Below are positions 29,294 to 38,555 of a stretch of 64,000 bases of DNA, one piece after another. Location of the stretch: NCBI GenBank assembly GCA_019550975.1, contig SDWH01000008.1, positions 1 through 64,000 on the forward strand, written 5' to 3'. The stretch is from Bacteroidales bacterium SW299 (lineage in GTDB: Bacteria > Bacteroidota > Bacteroidia > Bacteroidales > Bacteroidaceae). Both the position numbers and the translations under genes were made by a program. Numbering within the stretch: position 1 is the stretch's first letter; each line of letters begins with the position of its first letter. The notes beneath the pieces are model-generated. The model worked only from the letters and a program-made list of their open reading frames with translations, made no database searches and was not told the DNA's origin.

Positions 29294-29343
29294 AAGACAC
29301 AAAGGCACAGAGAAAGATGTATGATTCTGTGTCTTTGTGTCTT
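29294..29343. repeat. Imperfect palindrome between GH88 and sulfatase genes
   Basis: Arms 29294-29312 and 29325-29343 (aagacacaaaggcacagag against ttctgtgtctttgtgtctt). It lies inside the presumed GH88-sulfatase transcription unit, so it may be a partial terminator or RNA-stabilising stem. It shares the CACAGAG/ACAAAGA motif of the other palindromes here. Confidence 0.65.
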
Positions 29344-29376
29344 CGTTTCTGATTTACTGCGTGTTGCAGGAGAATG

Positions 29377-30624
29377 TTACTGAACAGAGTCTTTTTCTGT
29401 TACGAAAGAGAATGGCTGGTTGTTTTCAAGATCTCTCTTGCGTATCAGTGCCTCTTCGTAATAGTAGTCTGCATAGTTCAGCGGAACGTCGATTTCCTGT
29501 CCGTGAGGAATGCTTCCTACCGAGTGCATCAGGATGAAGTTTCCGTTTTCGCCCACTTTGGCTTTATAGTCCGGTCCGGCCAGATGAGTTACAATTGTGT
29601 CAGCCAGCGCTTTGTAGTTCTTTCCCTGGCAATAGCCGTCCATTTCATACAATGCCGAAGCGATGCAGGCAGCTGCTGAAACATCTCTCGGCTCGTTCGG
29701 AATCTTCGGAGCGTCGAAGTCCCAGTAAGGAATCAGATCCTTCGGGAGATTCTTGTCGGTGAGGTAGAAGTTCAGCGTCTTTTCAGCCTGGTCGAGATAA
29801 CGCTGGTCGTGGGTATACCGGTAGCAGGTGGTGAATCCGTAGATGGCCCATGCTTGTCCGCGAGCCCATGCTGACTCGTGCGCATAGCCTTGTGCTGTCT
29901 GGCGGCTTCTTACGCTTCCGTCTTTCAGTGCGTAGTCAACCACGTGATAGCAGCTGTTGTCTGCGCGGAAATGGTTCTTCATGGTCTGGTCGGCATGAGA
30001 AACCGCAATCTTGTGGAACGTAGAGTCGCCTGACAGACGGGTTGCTTCGAACAGCAGTTCCAGATTCATCATGTTGTCGATGATAGCCGGGCATTCCCAT
30101 CCGCGTTTTCCTTGCCATCCTCTGTCGGCATCCCATGACTGGATGACGCCTGCGTTCGGACGGAAGCGGGTGGAGAGTGATTTTGCTGCTTCTACGATGA
30201 CATCCTTATATTCGGGCTGTCCGCACAGACGGTAACCGGTCAGATAGCTGCATCCGATCATGAAGCCCACGTCGTGGTGCCACTTCAGGTATTTTACCGA
30301 GTCGAGCGCCTCCGTATATTTTTCAGCGAGATTTTTCCATTTTTCGTCCTTTGTCAAGTCATAGTCCAGCCACATGCTTCCGGGGAAGAATCCGCTTGTC
30401 CAGTCGTCGATGGGGACATAAACGATGTTTCCGAGCGTGTCGAGCGTGCGGGGATTCAGGCATTTCCCGCTTTTTTCGATGATGTCAGTCTGGATTGTGT
30501 GCTGAGCTACGATGTTGTTGATCTCTTCAGTCAGGAAGTCGGGTTTTGCTTCCTGTTTCGGCTGGCAGGCGGCAAGTGCGACAGCTGCCAGAGCGGCGAT
30601 TCCTAAATGGTTTTTAATCTTCAT
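29377..30624 (-). CDS. Unsaturated glucuronyl hydrolase, GH88
   Basis: 415 aa. Lipoprotein signal, lipobox LAAC (Cys20). GH88 enzymes hydrate the 4,5-unsaturated uronic acid left by polysaccharide lyases and so split the disaccharides produced by the PL8 lyase. The (alpha/alpha)6-barrel motifs are visible: KYLKWHHDVGFMIGCSYL, WECPAIIDNMMNLELL (the catalytic Asp is expected in DNMMN) and HESAWARGQAWAIYGF. The family is known from B. thetaiotaomicron BT_3348 and Bacillus UGL. It is the first gene of a leftward unit with the sulfatase and diverges from the HTCS regulator. Confidence 0.92.
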   Translation of the reverse strand: MKIKNHLGIAALAAVALAACQPKQEAKPDFLTEEINNIVAQHTIQTDIIEKSGKCLNPRTLDTLGNIVYVPIDDWTSGFFPGSMWLDYDLTKDEKWKNLAEKYTEALDSVKYLKWHHDVGFMIGCSYLTGYRLCGQPEYKDVIVEAAKSLSTRFRPNAGVIQSWDADRGWQGKRGWECPAIIDNMMNLELLFEATRLSGDSTFHKIAVSHADQTMKNHFRADNSCYHVVDYALKDGSVRSRQTAQGYAHESAWARGQAWAIYGFTTCYRYTHDQRYLDQAEKTLNFYLTDKNLPKDLIPYWDFDAPKIPNEPRDVSAAACIASALYEMDGYCQGKNYKALADTIVTHLAGPDYKAKVGENGNFILMHSVGSIPHGQEIDVPLNYADYYYEEALIRKRDLENNQPFSFVTEKDSVQ

Positions 30625-30659
30625 AAGGTATTAATTTTGATTAATATTTCTCGTTTGGT

Positions 30660-30667
30660 CAAAGGTA
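30660..30667 (-). promoter_or_regulatory. Predicted -7 box of the GH88-sulfatase unit
   Basis: Minus-strand TACCTTTG, a full match to TAnnTTTG, 36 bp upstream of the GH88 ATG. No exact -33 element is seen; an inverted repeat GGACG/CGTCC (30683-30703) covers that region and could be a regulator site. Confidence 0.55.
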
Positions 30668-30703
30668 GGCTTATTTACGGGAGGACGGGGGATAAAATCG
30701 TCC

Positions 30704-31060
30704 ATAAAAAAGGTATAAATGTGTTTCGGGCTGTGCTTTCCATATGAAAAGGTGATGTTTTCGTTCAGGCTCAAAGATAAGCAAAACTTTTTAAATGTGC
30801 AAGAGGATGCCGCGCTTGCCGATGGCAATCTCTTGCCGGCGGAAATGTTTGCCGGGTCAGCTTGCGGAAGTTGGGCGTTCAGGTTGTGCGGAATGAGCCG
30901 TCAGATTGAGGAAGATGAGCCGCGAGTTTTGCATCGTGATTCCTTCGGCCGTTACGGTTGTTGCGGCTGGCCTTCCGCCTTTTTAGATAGTAAATTGTTT
31001 GATAACGATTTTCGTTCACCTGAACCTGGAGAAGGCCGCGGCCTGTCGTTTCATGGTGAA
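30704..31060. other. Long divergent regulatory region, no gene recognised
   Basis: About 360 bp between the GH88 and HTCS promoters. A 136-codon frame (30719-31129, plus) is open but codes for nothing recognisable and runs into the HTCS start. The perfect palindrome TTGCC-GAT-GGCAA lies at 30816-30828, with a partial copy TTGCCGGCGGAA at 30833-30844. As HTCS regulators act on nearby promoters, these are plausible but unproven binding sites. Confidence 0.5.
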
Positions 31061-31092
31061 TTTGGCAGTTCCGAATTTTTTTCTTATTTTCG
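31061..31092 (+). promoter_or_regulatory. Predicted HTCS promoter
   Basis: TTTG at 31061-31064, 20-bp spacer, TATTTTCG at 31085-31092 (one mismatch to TAnnTTTG). The ATG at 31129 is 36 bp further. Confidence 0.55.
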
Positions 31093-31128
31093 CATTGTTG
31101 TAGTTGAACTTTTTTCACTGACTTTTTG

Positions 31129-34100
31129 ATGGGCTTTATCTATCGTTTCATATATGCCGTTCTCTTTTGTGCTGTCTTGCCTTTTGTGGCTGCGGAAGCG
31201 CATGACGTGACATTCAACCGTCTTTCTACGGAAGACGGGCTGTCGCAAGTGTCTGTTAATGACGTGTATGTTGACGAGAATGGTCTTGTGTGGATTGGTA
31301 CCCGTGAGGGGCTGAACCGCTACGACGGGAACGGCATTAAGGTTTTCCGGATGGAAAAGGACAATCCCTACAGTCTTTTTTCAAACCAGGTGCTGAAAGT
31401 GACCGGCGACCGCAAGGGTCATCTTTATCTGCTTTGTGTGGACGGGCTGGCCCGCTTTGACATGCAGACGGGGAGATTTTCGGTGGTTTATCGGGGACAG
31501 GTATCGGCGGTGCTGTATCACGGCGGGTTGTATGTGGGGTGCGACGAGCGCCTGTTCCGCTACGATGAAGGAAAAGGTGAGATGGAATTGTTTTATACTC
31601 TGCCTTCGGGAAGCGAACGCCTGACGGCTCTGCGCATTGATTCGCAAGGGAATTTATGGATGGGGACGGAGGCTCATGGACTTTTCTGCCTGTCTGCCGG
31701 AAAGGTGCTTTCGCACGAAATCAAGGGTGGACGGATTTCCAGCATTTTTGAGGATACAGCGGGAAGGCTGTGGGTCGGGACTTGGGAAAACGGGGCTTAC
31801 CGGAAGTCGCCCAAAGGGGACTGGGATAATCTGAGAACCGGACACAACGGGCTTTCTTCCAACTTTGTGCGCTGCTTCTGTGAAGATAACAAGGGAAATC
31901 TGTGGATAGGAACTGCCGAAGGGCTTGACTGTCTGCATCCTGACGAGGAAGTGGCCTTTCATCACTATCAGGCTGGTCGTGCGCCTTACGGGCTGTCGCA
32001 TGAATCGGTGTGGTGTATGGTGAAAGACGCGCAGGGAACCATCTGGGCCGGAACGTATTTTGGCGGAGTGAACTATTTCAATCCTGAATATGCCGTCTAT
32101 ACCGTTTTCGGGAAGGCGGCTCACGAAGCCGACGGGCTGAGCAGTCCGATTGTCGGCAACATGCTGGAAGATAAGCGGGGGAACATATGGATCTGTACAG
32201 AAGGAGGCGGCCTGAACATGCTTGACCGGCAAACGGGGAAGTTTCGCTGGTATGTTCATTCGGCATCAGCCAACAGCATATCCCACAATAATGTGAAAGC
32301 AATCTGGTATGATGAAGGCACTGACCAAATATGGCTGGGGCTTCATCTGGGCGGGCTGAACAGGCTGGATATCCGCAGCGGAAGGTTCTTTGCCTATCGT
32401 CACGAGGCGGGCAATCCTGCAACCATTCCTTCTGACATTGTCCGTGATATTTTGCCATACGGAGATAGCCTGGTTGTGGCCACCCAGCAGGGGGTCTGCC
32501 TGCTGTCGAAAGCCACGGGAAAATGCCGGCAACTGTTCGGCGAGAGTCCTGAAGACGATAAAATCCGGATGGTTGCTGATCTGGAGCTTGACCGGACAGG
32601 CGTGCTGTGGATGGCCGTTACGGGCGAAGGCGCCTTTTCCTATAATTTCAAGACTGACAGGCTGGTGCATTATCCTTATAGAGAAGGACAGCCGGGAGTG
32701 AGCAACAGCAACGTGAACAGCATCTTCTGTGACCATGCAAACCGGATATGGTTCGCCACTTCAGGAAGCGGGCTGGACTGTCTGGACCAGTCTGACGGGA
32801 CATTCCGAAACTTCGACGCCGCACGCAACGGGCTTTCGGGTGACTGCATTTATAAGATTTGCGAAAACGACGACAGAGAGCTGCTTCTGATAACCAACTG
32901 TGGCTTTTCGCGCTTTGAGCCTGCCACCGAAAGAGTGCGCAACTATGTGGCTGAAAACGGTTTCCCGCTGTCGGCAGTCAACGAAAACGCATTGTTCGTT
33001 TCGAAAGAGAAGGAAGTCTTTCTGGGAGGAATGACGGGTATGGTCATGTTTCCGTTGAAGGGGCTGGACCGTAGTCCTCTGCCATATACCCTGGTTTGGT
33101 CAAAACTGATTGTGAACGGAAAGGAGATTTTGCCGGGCGACAAGACCGGGTTGCTCGCAGATGCGCTGAATTATACTTCCGAGATCACGCTGAAAGCTGA
33201 TCAGAATATGTTCAGCCTGTATTTTTCCGCTTCAAACTATGTTCCCGAAAACAGGGAGCAGATTGAATACAAGCTCGAAGGCTTTTCGGAAGAATGGACT
33301 CCGGTACGCGAACAGCCTGTAATCACCTACACGAACTTGAATCCGGGAACCTATACTTTATGCGTGCGTTCGGCCAACCCGCTCACACTCAGCAAACCGA
33401 TAACGATGAAGATTGTGGTCAAGCCTCCTTTCTATGCCACCTGGTGGGCGTATATAATTTATGTGCTTTTGGCGGGCGGTATCTTGTGGTATCTGATGCG
33501 CATGTACCAGACCCGTGTCAAGCTCCAGGCATCGCTGGCATACGAGCAGCGTCACTTGCAGGACATAGAGCGGTTGAATCAGGCGAAGCTCCGGTTCTTT
33601 ACCAGCATATCACATGAATTCCGCACTCCGCTTACGCTGATCATCGGTCAGCTTGAAAGGCTGATGCAAATGCCTCAGATTCTTCCTTCGGTTTATTCGA
33701 AGGTGCTTTTGGCCTATCAGAGCAGCGTGCAGCTGAAGGAGCTTATCAGTGAACTGCTGGATTTCCGCAAGCAGGAACAGGGCAAGATGAAGCTGAAGGT
33801 TAGCCGGATGAATCTGGTTTATTTCCTGAACGAAACTTACTTGCTTTTCCAGCCATATGCCGAGAGCAAGAAAATCTTTCTTGAGTTTGTTTCTGAATGC
33901 GATGATATTGAAGTGTGGTTCGACTGGCAGCAGATGCGCAAGGTGATCAATAATCTGTTGTCGAATGCCATCAAGCACGTGTTGCCTGAGGGCCGCGTGA
34001 CATTGCGTGTATGGAGAACCGACGGGAAAGCCTGGTTTTCAGTAGAAGATACGGGCTCGGGAATCTCGCCCAAAGACATCGGAAAGATATTTCTCCGTTT

Positions 34101-35160
34101 CTATCAAAGTACGGAAGATACGGAAATCAATGCAGGAACAGGAATCGGTCTGGCGTTGACAAAAGGTATCGTGGAACTGCATCACGGGCAGATCAATGTA
34201 GAGAGTACCGAAGGCAAAGGCGCGAAGTTTACCGTATGGATTCCGGAGGGAAATGACATGTATGAGCCGGACGAAATAATCGAAACGTCAGAACATGCCG
34301 TAATCCGGCAGATGACGGTAGACGGCCCGAAATACAGTCTGAATCCGGAACAGGTGGAAGTGCTGAAAGCTGGAGTAATGCCCAACAGTGACGGGTCGCG
34401 TCCGCATATGCTGATTGTCGAGGACAATGAGTCGATACGCAAGATGCTTGCCGGCCTGTTTGAAAGCATCTACGATGTCGCTTTGGCTTCGGACGGTATG
34501 GAAGCTTTGGAAAAAGTGAAAGAGAATCCGCCTCAGATTGTGCTGAGCGATGTACTGATGCCGCGCATGTCGGGTATCGAACTGGTGAAGGAGCTTAAGG
34601 GAAATCTTGACACTTGCCATATTCCCGTTGTTCTGCTTACGGCACGCACAGAGGTAGAACAAAACCTTGAAAGCCTGAAGATTGGAGCCGACGATTATAT
34701 CACTAAGCCTTTTGACTCCAGATTGCTGATACTTCGATGCAACAACCTTGTAAACAACCGGAGGAAACTTCAGGAGTATTTTACCAAGCAGCCCGCCGCA
34801 GAAACTCCGGTGCTGGCAACCAACCCGTTGGACAAGAAGTTTCTGGATGAAGTGATAACCATTTTTGAGAAACATCTTGATGATTCGGCTTTTACCATCG
34901 ATATGCTTGCCCAGCAGATGCTTGTGTCGCGTACGCGCATGTATGCGAAAATTAAGGCCATTACAGGACAGACTCCGAACGACTTCTTCATTACACTCCG
35001 CCTGAAAAAGGCTGCCTGCCTGCTGAAGAACAGTCCGGAATTGAATATTACTCAGATTTCAGACCAGACCGGGTTCAGTTCGCCGCGCTATTTCAGCAAA
35101 GTGTTCAAGAAGGCTTATCTGGTGACGCCGATGGCCTACCGCACCGGGCAAGACCAATAA
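31129..35160 (+). CDS. Hybrid two-component system regulator (HTCS)
   Basis: 1343 aa from ATG 31129 (an in-frame TTG lies one codon earlier). Fuses sensor, kinase, receiver and DNA-binding domain in one inner-membrane protein. Signal peptide (to ~25); two seven-bladed propellers of Reg_prop repeats (for example GLVWIGTREGLNRYDG and NLWIGTAEGLDCL); a Y_Y_Y domain near 660-765; a transmembrane helix at ~770-790. Then come HisKA with His829 in SISHEFRTPLTL, HATPase_c (NNLLSNAIKH, DTGSGISPKDIGKIF, GTGIGLALTKG), REC with Asp1141 in LSDVLMPRMSG, and a C-terminal AraC HTH. In this class the periplasmic propeller binds a glycan breakdown product. It precedes a sulfatase by 49 bp, as BT_3334 precedes BT_3333, so chondroitin-derived disaccharides are the likely signal. 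Confidence 0.95.
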   Translation: MGFIYRFIYAVLFCAVLPFVAAEAHDVTFNRLSTEDGLSQVSVNDVYVDENGLVWIGTREGLNRYDGNGIKVFRMEKDNPYSLFSNQVLKVTGDRKGHLYLLCVDGLARFDMQTGRFSVVYRGQVSAVLYHGGLYVGCDERLFRYDEGKGEMELFYTLPSGSERLTALRIDSQGNLWMGTEAHGLFCLSAGKVLSHEIKGGRISSIFEDTAGRLWVGTWENGAYRKSPKGDWDNLRTGHNGLSSNFVRCFCEDNKGNLWIGTAEGLDCLHPDEEVAFHHYQAGRAPYGLSHESVWCMVKDAQGTIWAGTYFGGVNYFNPEYAVYTVFGKAAHEADGLSSPIVGNMLEDKRGNIWICTEGGGLNMLDRQTGKFRWYVHSASANSISHNNVKAIWYDEGTDQIWLGLHLGGLNRLDIRSGRFFAYRHEAGNPATIPSDIVRDILPYGDSLVVATQQGVCLLSKATGKCRQLFGESPEDDKIRMVADLELDRTGVLWMAVTGEGAFSYNFKTDRLVHYPYREGQPGVSNSNVNSIFCDHANRIWFATSGSGLDCLDQSDGTFRNFDAARNGLSGDCIYKICENDDRELLLITNCGFSRFEPATERVRNYVAENGFPLSAVNENALFVSKEKEVFLGGMTGMVMFPLKGLDRSPLPYTLVWSKLIVNGKEILPGDKTGLLADALNYTSEITLKADQNMFSLYFSASNYVPENREQIEYKLEGFSEEWTPVREQPVITYTNLNPGTYTLCVRSANPLTLSKPITMKIVVKPPFYATWWAYIIYVLLAGGILWYLMRMYQTRVKLQASLAYEQRHLQDIERLNQAKLRFFTSISHEFRTPLTLIIGQLERLMQMPQILPSVYSKVLLAYQSSVQLKELISELLDFRKQEQGKMKLKVSRMNLVYFLNETYLLFQPYAESKKIFLEFVSECDDIEVWFDWQQMRKVINNLLSNAIKHVLPEGRVTLRVWRTDGKAWFSVEDTGSGISPKDIGKIFLRFYQSTEDTEINAGTGIGLALTKGIVELHHGQINVESTEGKGAKFTVWIPEGNDMYEPDEIIETSEHAVIRQMTVDGPKYSLNPEQVEVLKAGVMPNSDGSRPHMLIVEDNESIRKMLAGLFESIYDVALASDGMEALEKVKENPPQIVLSDVLMPRMSGIELVKELKGNLDTCHIPVVLLTARTEVEQNLESLKIGADDYITKPFDSRLLILRCNNLVNNRRKLQEYFTKQPAAETPVLATNPLDKKFLDEVITIFEKHLDDSAFTIDMLAQQMLVSRTRMYAKIKAITGQTPNDFFITLRLKKAACLLKNSPELNITQISDQTGFSSPRYFSKVFKKAYLVTPMAYRTGQDQ

Positions 35161-35209
35161 ACGTCTGAAGCGGGAAAGCAGAACTTTTACATTTTAAACC
35201 TTTATATTT

Positions 35210-36751
35210 ATGAAACAAAACTTATTGTTGGGCATTTCTGCAATGTCCGGTCTTGCGGCTCTTACGGGATGTGGACCACAAGCCCAAAAAGAACAGACCG
35301 TTGACTTGAAACGTCCGAATGTTATTTTCATTTATTCGGATGATCTGGGAATCGGCGATTTGAGTTGCTATGGAGCTACTAAGATTTCTACCCCCAACAT
35401 CGACAGCCTGGCGAACCAGGGGCTTCTGTTTACGAATGCGTATGCCACTTCAGCTACAAGTACTCCTTCGAGATACGGAATGTTGACAGGTACTTATCCT
35501 TGGAGGAAAGAAAATACAGGCATCGCTCCCGGAAACTCGGAACTGATTATTGATACAACCTGTGTCACATTGGCCGATATGTTCCATGAGGCTGGTTACC
35601 GTACTGCTGCTGTAGGTAAATGGCATTTGGGATTGGGACCTGTTGGCGGTACGAACTTCAACGGGCTCATCAAGCCGAATACGCAGAGCATCGGATTTGA
35701 CTATGAATTCATCATTCCGGCTACAGTGGATCGCGTTCCCTGTGTATTTGTGGAAAACGGACGTGTGGCAGGGCTTGATCCTTCGGATCCGATAACGGTG
35801 AGCTATGACCATAAGGTGGGTGACTGGCCAACCGGAAAGGAAAATCCGGAACTGGTGAAGCTGAAGCCAAGCCAGGGACACAACAACACCATTATTAACG
35901 GCATCCCGCGTATCGGATGGATGACAGGTGGAAAGTCGGCTTTGTGGAATGATGAGGAGATTGCCGATGTGATTACCGCCAAGGCTAAAAACTTTATTTG
36001 CGAATCGGCGGATACAACTTTCTTCCTCTATATGGGAACTCAGGACATCCATGTTCCGCGCATACCTCATCCGCGTTTTGCAGGAAAGAGCGGCTTGGGA
36101 ACACGCGGTGACGTGATTCTTCAGCTTGACTGGACAATCGGCGAAATCATGCACACGCTCGATAGTTTGGGCATAGCCGACAACACTCTCTTTATTTTTA
36201 CAAGCGACAACGGTCCGGTTATCGATGATGGGTATCAGGACCAGGCTAGGGAAATGCTGAACGGACATACGCCGATGGGCATCTATCGCGGAGGCAAATA
36301 CAGTCTTTACGAAGCCGGAACACGTATCCCGTTCATCGTACGCTGGCCGGCACGCATCACGAATCCCGGCAAGCAGGAAGGACTCTTCTCGCAGATTGAT
36401 GTGTTCGCGTCAATGGCCGAAATTCTCGGTGTGCCATTGCAGGACGGTGTGGCATTCGACAGCCATGCGCGTGCAAAGGAATTGTTGGGCGAGGATCAGG
36501 CAGACCGCGAATACGTTGTAGAGCAGAACCTGGACAACACGTTGGCTATTATCAAGGACGGGTGGAAATATTTTGAGCCGAGTGACAAGCGTAAATATGA
36601 AACCTGGACTAAGACGGAACTTGGACATAGTCCGAAACCGCAATTGTATAATCTGAAGGAAGATCCGTCGGAAAAGAATGATGTGGCCGACAAATATCCG
36701 GAGAAGGTGAAGGAACTCGCCGCATTGCTTAAGGAAGTGGTCGGCAATTGA
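35210..36751 (+). CDS. Serine-type lipoprotein sulfatase (likely GalNAc-6-O-sulfatase)
   Basis: 513 aa. Lipobox LTGC (Cys21). S1-family sulfatase: metal-site PNVIFIYSDDLGIGDLSCYG, formylglycine motif S84-T-P-S-R88 followed by YGMLTGTYPWR, substrate/metal Lys-His in VGKWHLGLGP, and late FIFTSDNGPV. Serine-type, so it needs anSME. Encoded right behind the HTCS gene, the order seen for BT_3333/BT_3334, where the sulfatase takes 6-O-sulfate off GalNAc of chondroitin products; specificity here is inferred from that synteny and overall resemblance. The mature protein would act in the periplasm on lyase or GH88 products. Confidence 0.9.
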   Translation: MKQNLLLGISAMSGLAALTGCGPQAQKEQTVDLKRPNVIFIYSDDLGIGDLSCYGATKISTPNIDSLANQGLLFTNAYATSATSTPSRYGMLTGTYPWRKENTGIAPGNSELIIDTTCVTLADMFHEAGYRTAAVGKWHLGLGPVGGTNFNGLIKPNTQSIGFDYEFIIPATVDRVPCVFVENGRVAGLDPSDPITVSYDHKVGDWPTGKENPELVKLKPSQGHNNTIINGIPRIGWMTGGKSALWNDEEIADVITAKAKNFICESADTTFFLYMGTQDIHVPRIPHPRFAGKSGLGTRGDVILQLDWTIGEIMHTLDSLGIADNTLFIFTSDNGPVIDDGYQDQAREMLNGHTPMGIYRGGKYSLYEAGTRIPFIVRWPARITNPGKQEGLFSQIDVFASMAEILGVPLQDGVAFDSHARAKELLGEDQADREYVVEQNLDNTLAIIKDGWKYFEPSDKRKYETWTKTELGHSPKPQLYNLKEDPSEKNDVADKYPEKVKELAALLKEVVGN

Positions 36752-36768
36752 TATGCAATTGAGAATTG

Positions 36769-36811
36769 ATGATTGGCTGTTGGCGGTGAAGCACACGCAA
36801 CGGCCAATCAT
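36769..36811. terminator. Bidirectional terminator
   Basis: Arms atgattggctgttg (36769-36782) and caacggccaatcat (36798-36811) with a single mismatch, then tttcttg. Lies between the convergent sulfatase and SUI1-family genes. Confidence 0.7.
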
Positions 36812-36827
36812 TTTCTTGTTGGCCCTG

Positions 36828-37166
36828 TCACTTCGTTTGAGTGTATCCGTCTGTTTTCAGAATCTCAATGACCCGTTGTTTCAGTTCGCCTTGAATCAAG
36901 ATTTCTCCGTCTTTTACGGAACCTCCCACTCCGCATTTAGTCTTCAGCAGCCTGCCGAGTTCTTTCAGATCGTCTTCCCGTCCGGTGAATCCGGATACCA
37001 CGGTTACGGTTTTTCCTCCTCTTCCCTTCTTTTCGATGCTGACTCTCAGTCTTTGCCTGTTTTTTTCGGGAGTTTCTTCCTCCTCTTCCGCTCCGTCATC
37101 GTAGCGGAAATCAGGATTGGTTGAATATACGATGTTCAGCCGGTCTTTCCAGTCATTCTTTTTCAT
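36828..37166 (-). CDS. SUI1/eIF1-family translation factor (YciH-like)
   Basis: 112 aa. N-terminal half is acidic and probably flexible (DDGAEEEEETPEKN); the C-terminal half is the SUI1 fold with KGRGGKTVTVVSGF, LGRLLKTKCGVGGSVKDGEILIQ split over the usual loop, and QRVIEILKTDGY. The bacterial family resembles eukaryotic eIF1, which enforces start-codon selection; its bacterial role is not settled. Single gene with its own terminator. Confidence 0.92.
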   Translation of the reverse strand: MKKNDWKDRLNIVYSTNPDFRYDDGAEEEEETPEKNRQRLRVSIEKKGRGGKTVTVVSGFTGREDDLKELGRLLKTKCGVGGSVKDGEILIQGELKQRVIEILKTDGYTQTK

Positions 37167-37217
37167 GCCAAATAATCTTTAAAGAGTTTCAAAGGTAAGA
37201 ACATTTTTCATTATTCG

Positions 37218-37249
37218 TTTATTGATTTGCTCAGAAAAACGTATTTTTG
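37218..37249 (+). promoter_or_regulatory. Predicted rex promoter
   Basis: TATTTTTG at 37242-37249 matches TAnnTTTG; TTTA at 37218-37221 is a near -33 with a 20-bp spacer. The ATG is 12 bp downstream of the -7 box. Confidence 0.6.
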
Positions 37250-37261
37250 CAATGATTTGTT

Positions 37262-37933
37262 ATGAAAATAGATGCATCGATGGCAGAACGAGTAAATAAG
37301 AATAACGGGAAAATACCTGAGCCCACATTGCGCAGGCTTCCGTGGTATCTTTCGAATGCAAAGCTGATGAAAGAGAGAGGGGAAAGGTATGTTTCGTCCA
37401 CACAGATTTCTCGTCAGATCAATATCGATGCCTCGCAGATAGCGAAGGACCTTTCGTATGTGAATATTGCCGGTCGCACGAGGGTAGGATATGAAATAGA
37501 CAGGCTGGTCAGCGTACTGGAAGATTTTCTTGGCTTCACCAACATGCATCGGGCTTATCTTTTCGGTGTGGGAAGTTTGGGAGGTGCTTTGCTCCGCGAT
37601 TCGGGCTTGTCGCATTTTGGCTTGAAAATAGTGGGGGCATTCGATGTCAATCCGGAACTGGTGGGGACGGAAATAAACGGTATTCCTATTTATCATACCG
37701 ATGAGTTTGAGGAGCGGATGGAAAAGGACAAAGTGAAAATCGGAGTGCTTACCGTGCCCATAAATATTGCTCAGGAGATAACAGACAAGATGGTGGCAGG
37801 CGGAATCAAGGCCGTGTGGAATTTTACGCCGTTCCGTATCCGTGTGCCCGAAACCATTGTGGTGCAGAACACTTCGCTTTACGCGCATCTGGCCGTGATG
37901 TTTAATCGTTTGAACGAACTTGTAAAGAAATAG
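37262..37933 (+). CDS. rex: Redox-sensing transcriptional repressor Rex
   Basis: 223 aa. Rex dimers bind operator DNA when NAD+ is high and let go when NADH rises. N-terminal winged helix (about 15-80, with LPWYLSNAKLMKERG and STQISRQINIDASQIAKDL), then the Rossmann fold starting FGVGSLGGALLRD and the family segments IVGAFDVNPELVG and GGIKAVWNFTP. The C-terminal swapped helix ends MFNRLNELVKK. Length typical. First of a probable operon with the FAH-family gene (4-bp gap), ispF and the glycosyltransferase. Confidence 0.95.
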   Translation: MKIDASMAERVNKNNGKIPEPTLRRLPWYLSNAKLMKERGERYVSSTQISRQINIDASQIAKDLSYVNIAGRTRVGYEIDRLVSVLEDFLGFTNMHRAYLFGVGSLGGALLRDSGLSHFGLKIVGAFDVNPELVGTEINGIPIYHTDEFEERMEKDKVKIGVLTVPINIAQEITDKMVAGGIKAVWNFTPFRIRVPETIVVQNTSLYAHLAVMFNRLNELVKK

Positions 37934-37937
37934 ATCA

Positions 37938-38555
37938 ATGAAGATAATAGCTGTAGGCATGAACTACAGACTCCATTGCGAGGAGTTGCATGCCGGAGAA
38001 CCAGTGCCGGAGGATCCGGTAATTTTTATGAAACCTGATTCGGCCATTCTGAAAGACGGAAAGCCCTTTTTCATTCCCGACTTCTGCGGGCAGGTGGATT
38101 ATGAAACGGAACTTGTAGTGCGTATCAGCCGTTTAGGCAAGAATATTTCGGAGCGTTTCGCCCGCCGCTATTATGATGCAGTGACCGTCGGCATTGATTT
38201 CACCGCACGGGATCTTCAGCGGAAGTTACGTGCAGAAGGGAAACCTTGGGAACTCTGCAAAGGGTTTGACAATTCTGCTGCTATCGGTGAGTGGATTCCT
38301 GTTGAGCGGTTTGCTGATATTCAGAACATCCGTTTCCGTTTGGATATTGACGGAAAAACGGTTCAGCAGGGAAATACATGCGATATGATTTTCAATGTAG
38401 ACCGGATTATTGCTTATGTAAGTCAGTTCTGCACGTTGAAAATCGGTGACCTGCTTTATACGGGAACCCCGGTCGGAGTGGGGCCGGTGCAGATTGGGAA
38501 TCACTTGGAAGGTTATCTGGAAGATGAAAAAGTATTAGATTTCAATATACGATGA
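37938..38555 (+). CDS. Fumarylacetoacetate hydrolase-family protein
   Basis: 205 aa, single-domain FAH fold. Metal ligands are expected in VDYETELVVRISRLGKN (the ExE pair), with the first catalytic elements GMNYRLHCEEL and KPDSAIL at the N-terminus and FTARDLQRK and GDLLYTGTPVGVGPV later. Similar one-domain proteins (YcgM, FAHD1) act on acylpyruvates or oxaloacetate; the substrate here cannot be read. Translationally coupled to ispF by a 4-bp ATGA overlap. Confidence 0.9.
   Translation: MKIIAVGMNYRLHCEELHAGEPVPEDPVIFMKPDSAILKDGKPFFIPDFCGQVDYETELVVRISRLGKNISERFARRYYDAVTVGIDFTARDLQRKLRAEGKPWELCKGFDNSAAIGEWIPVERFADIQNIRFRLDIDGKTVQQGNTCDMIFNVDRIIAYVSQFCTLKIGDLLYTGTPVGVGPVQIGNHLEGYLEDEKVLDFNIR

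Noticed and set aside
30719-31129. 136-codon frame before the HTCS gene
   Set aside because: No recognisable content and it covers the HTCS promoter.
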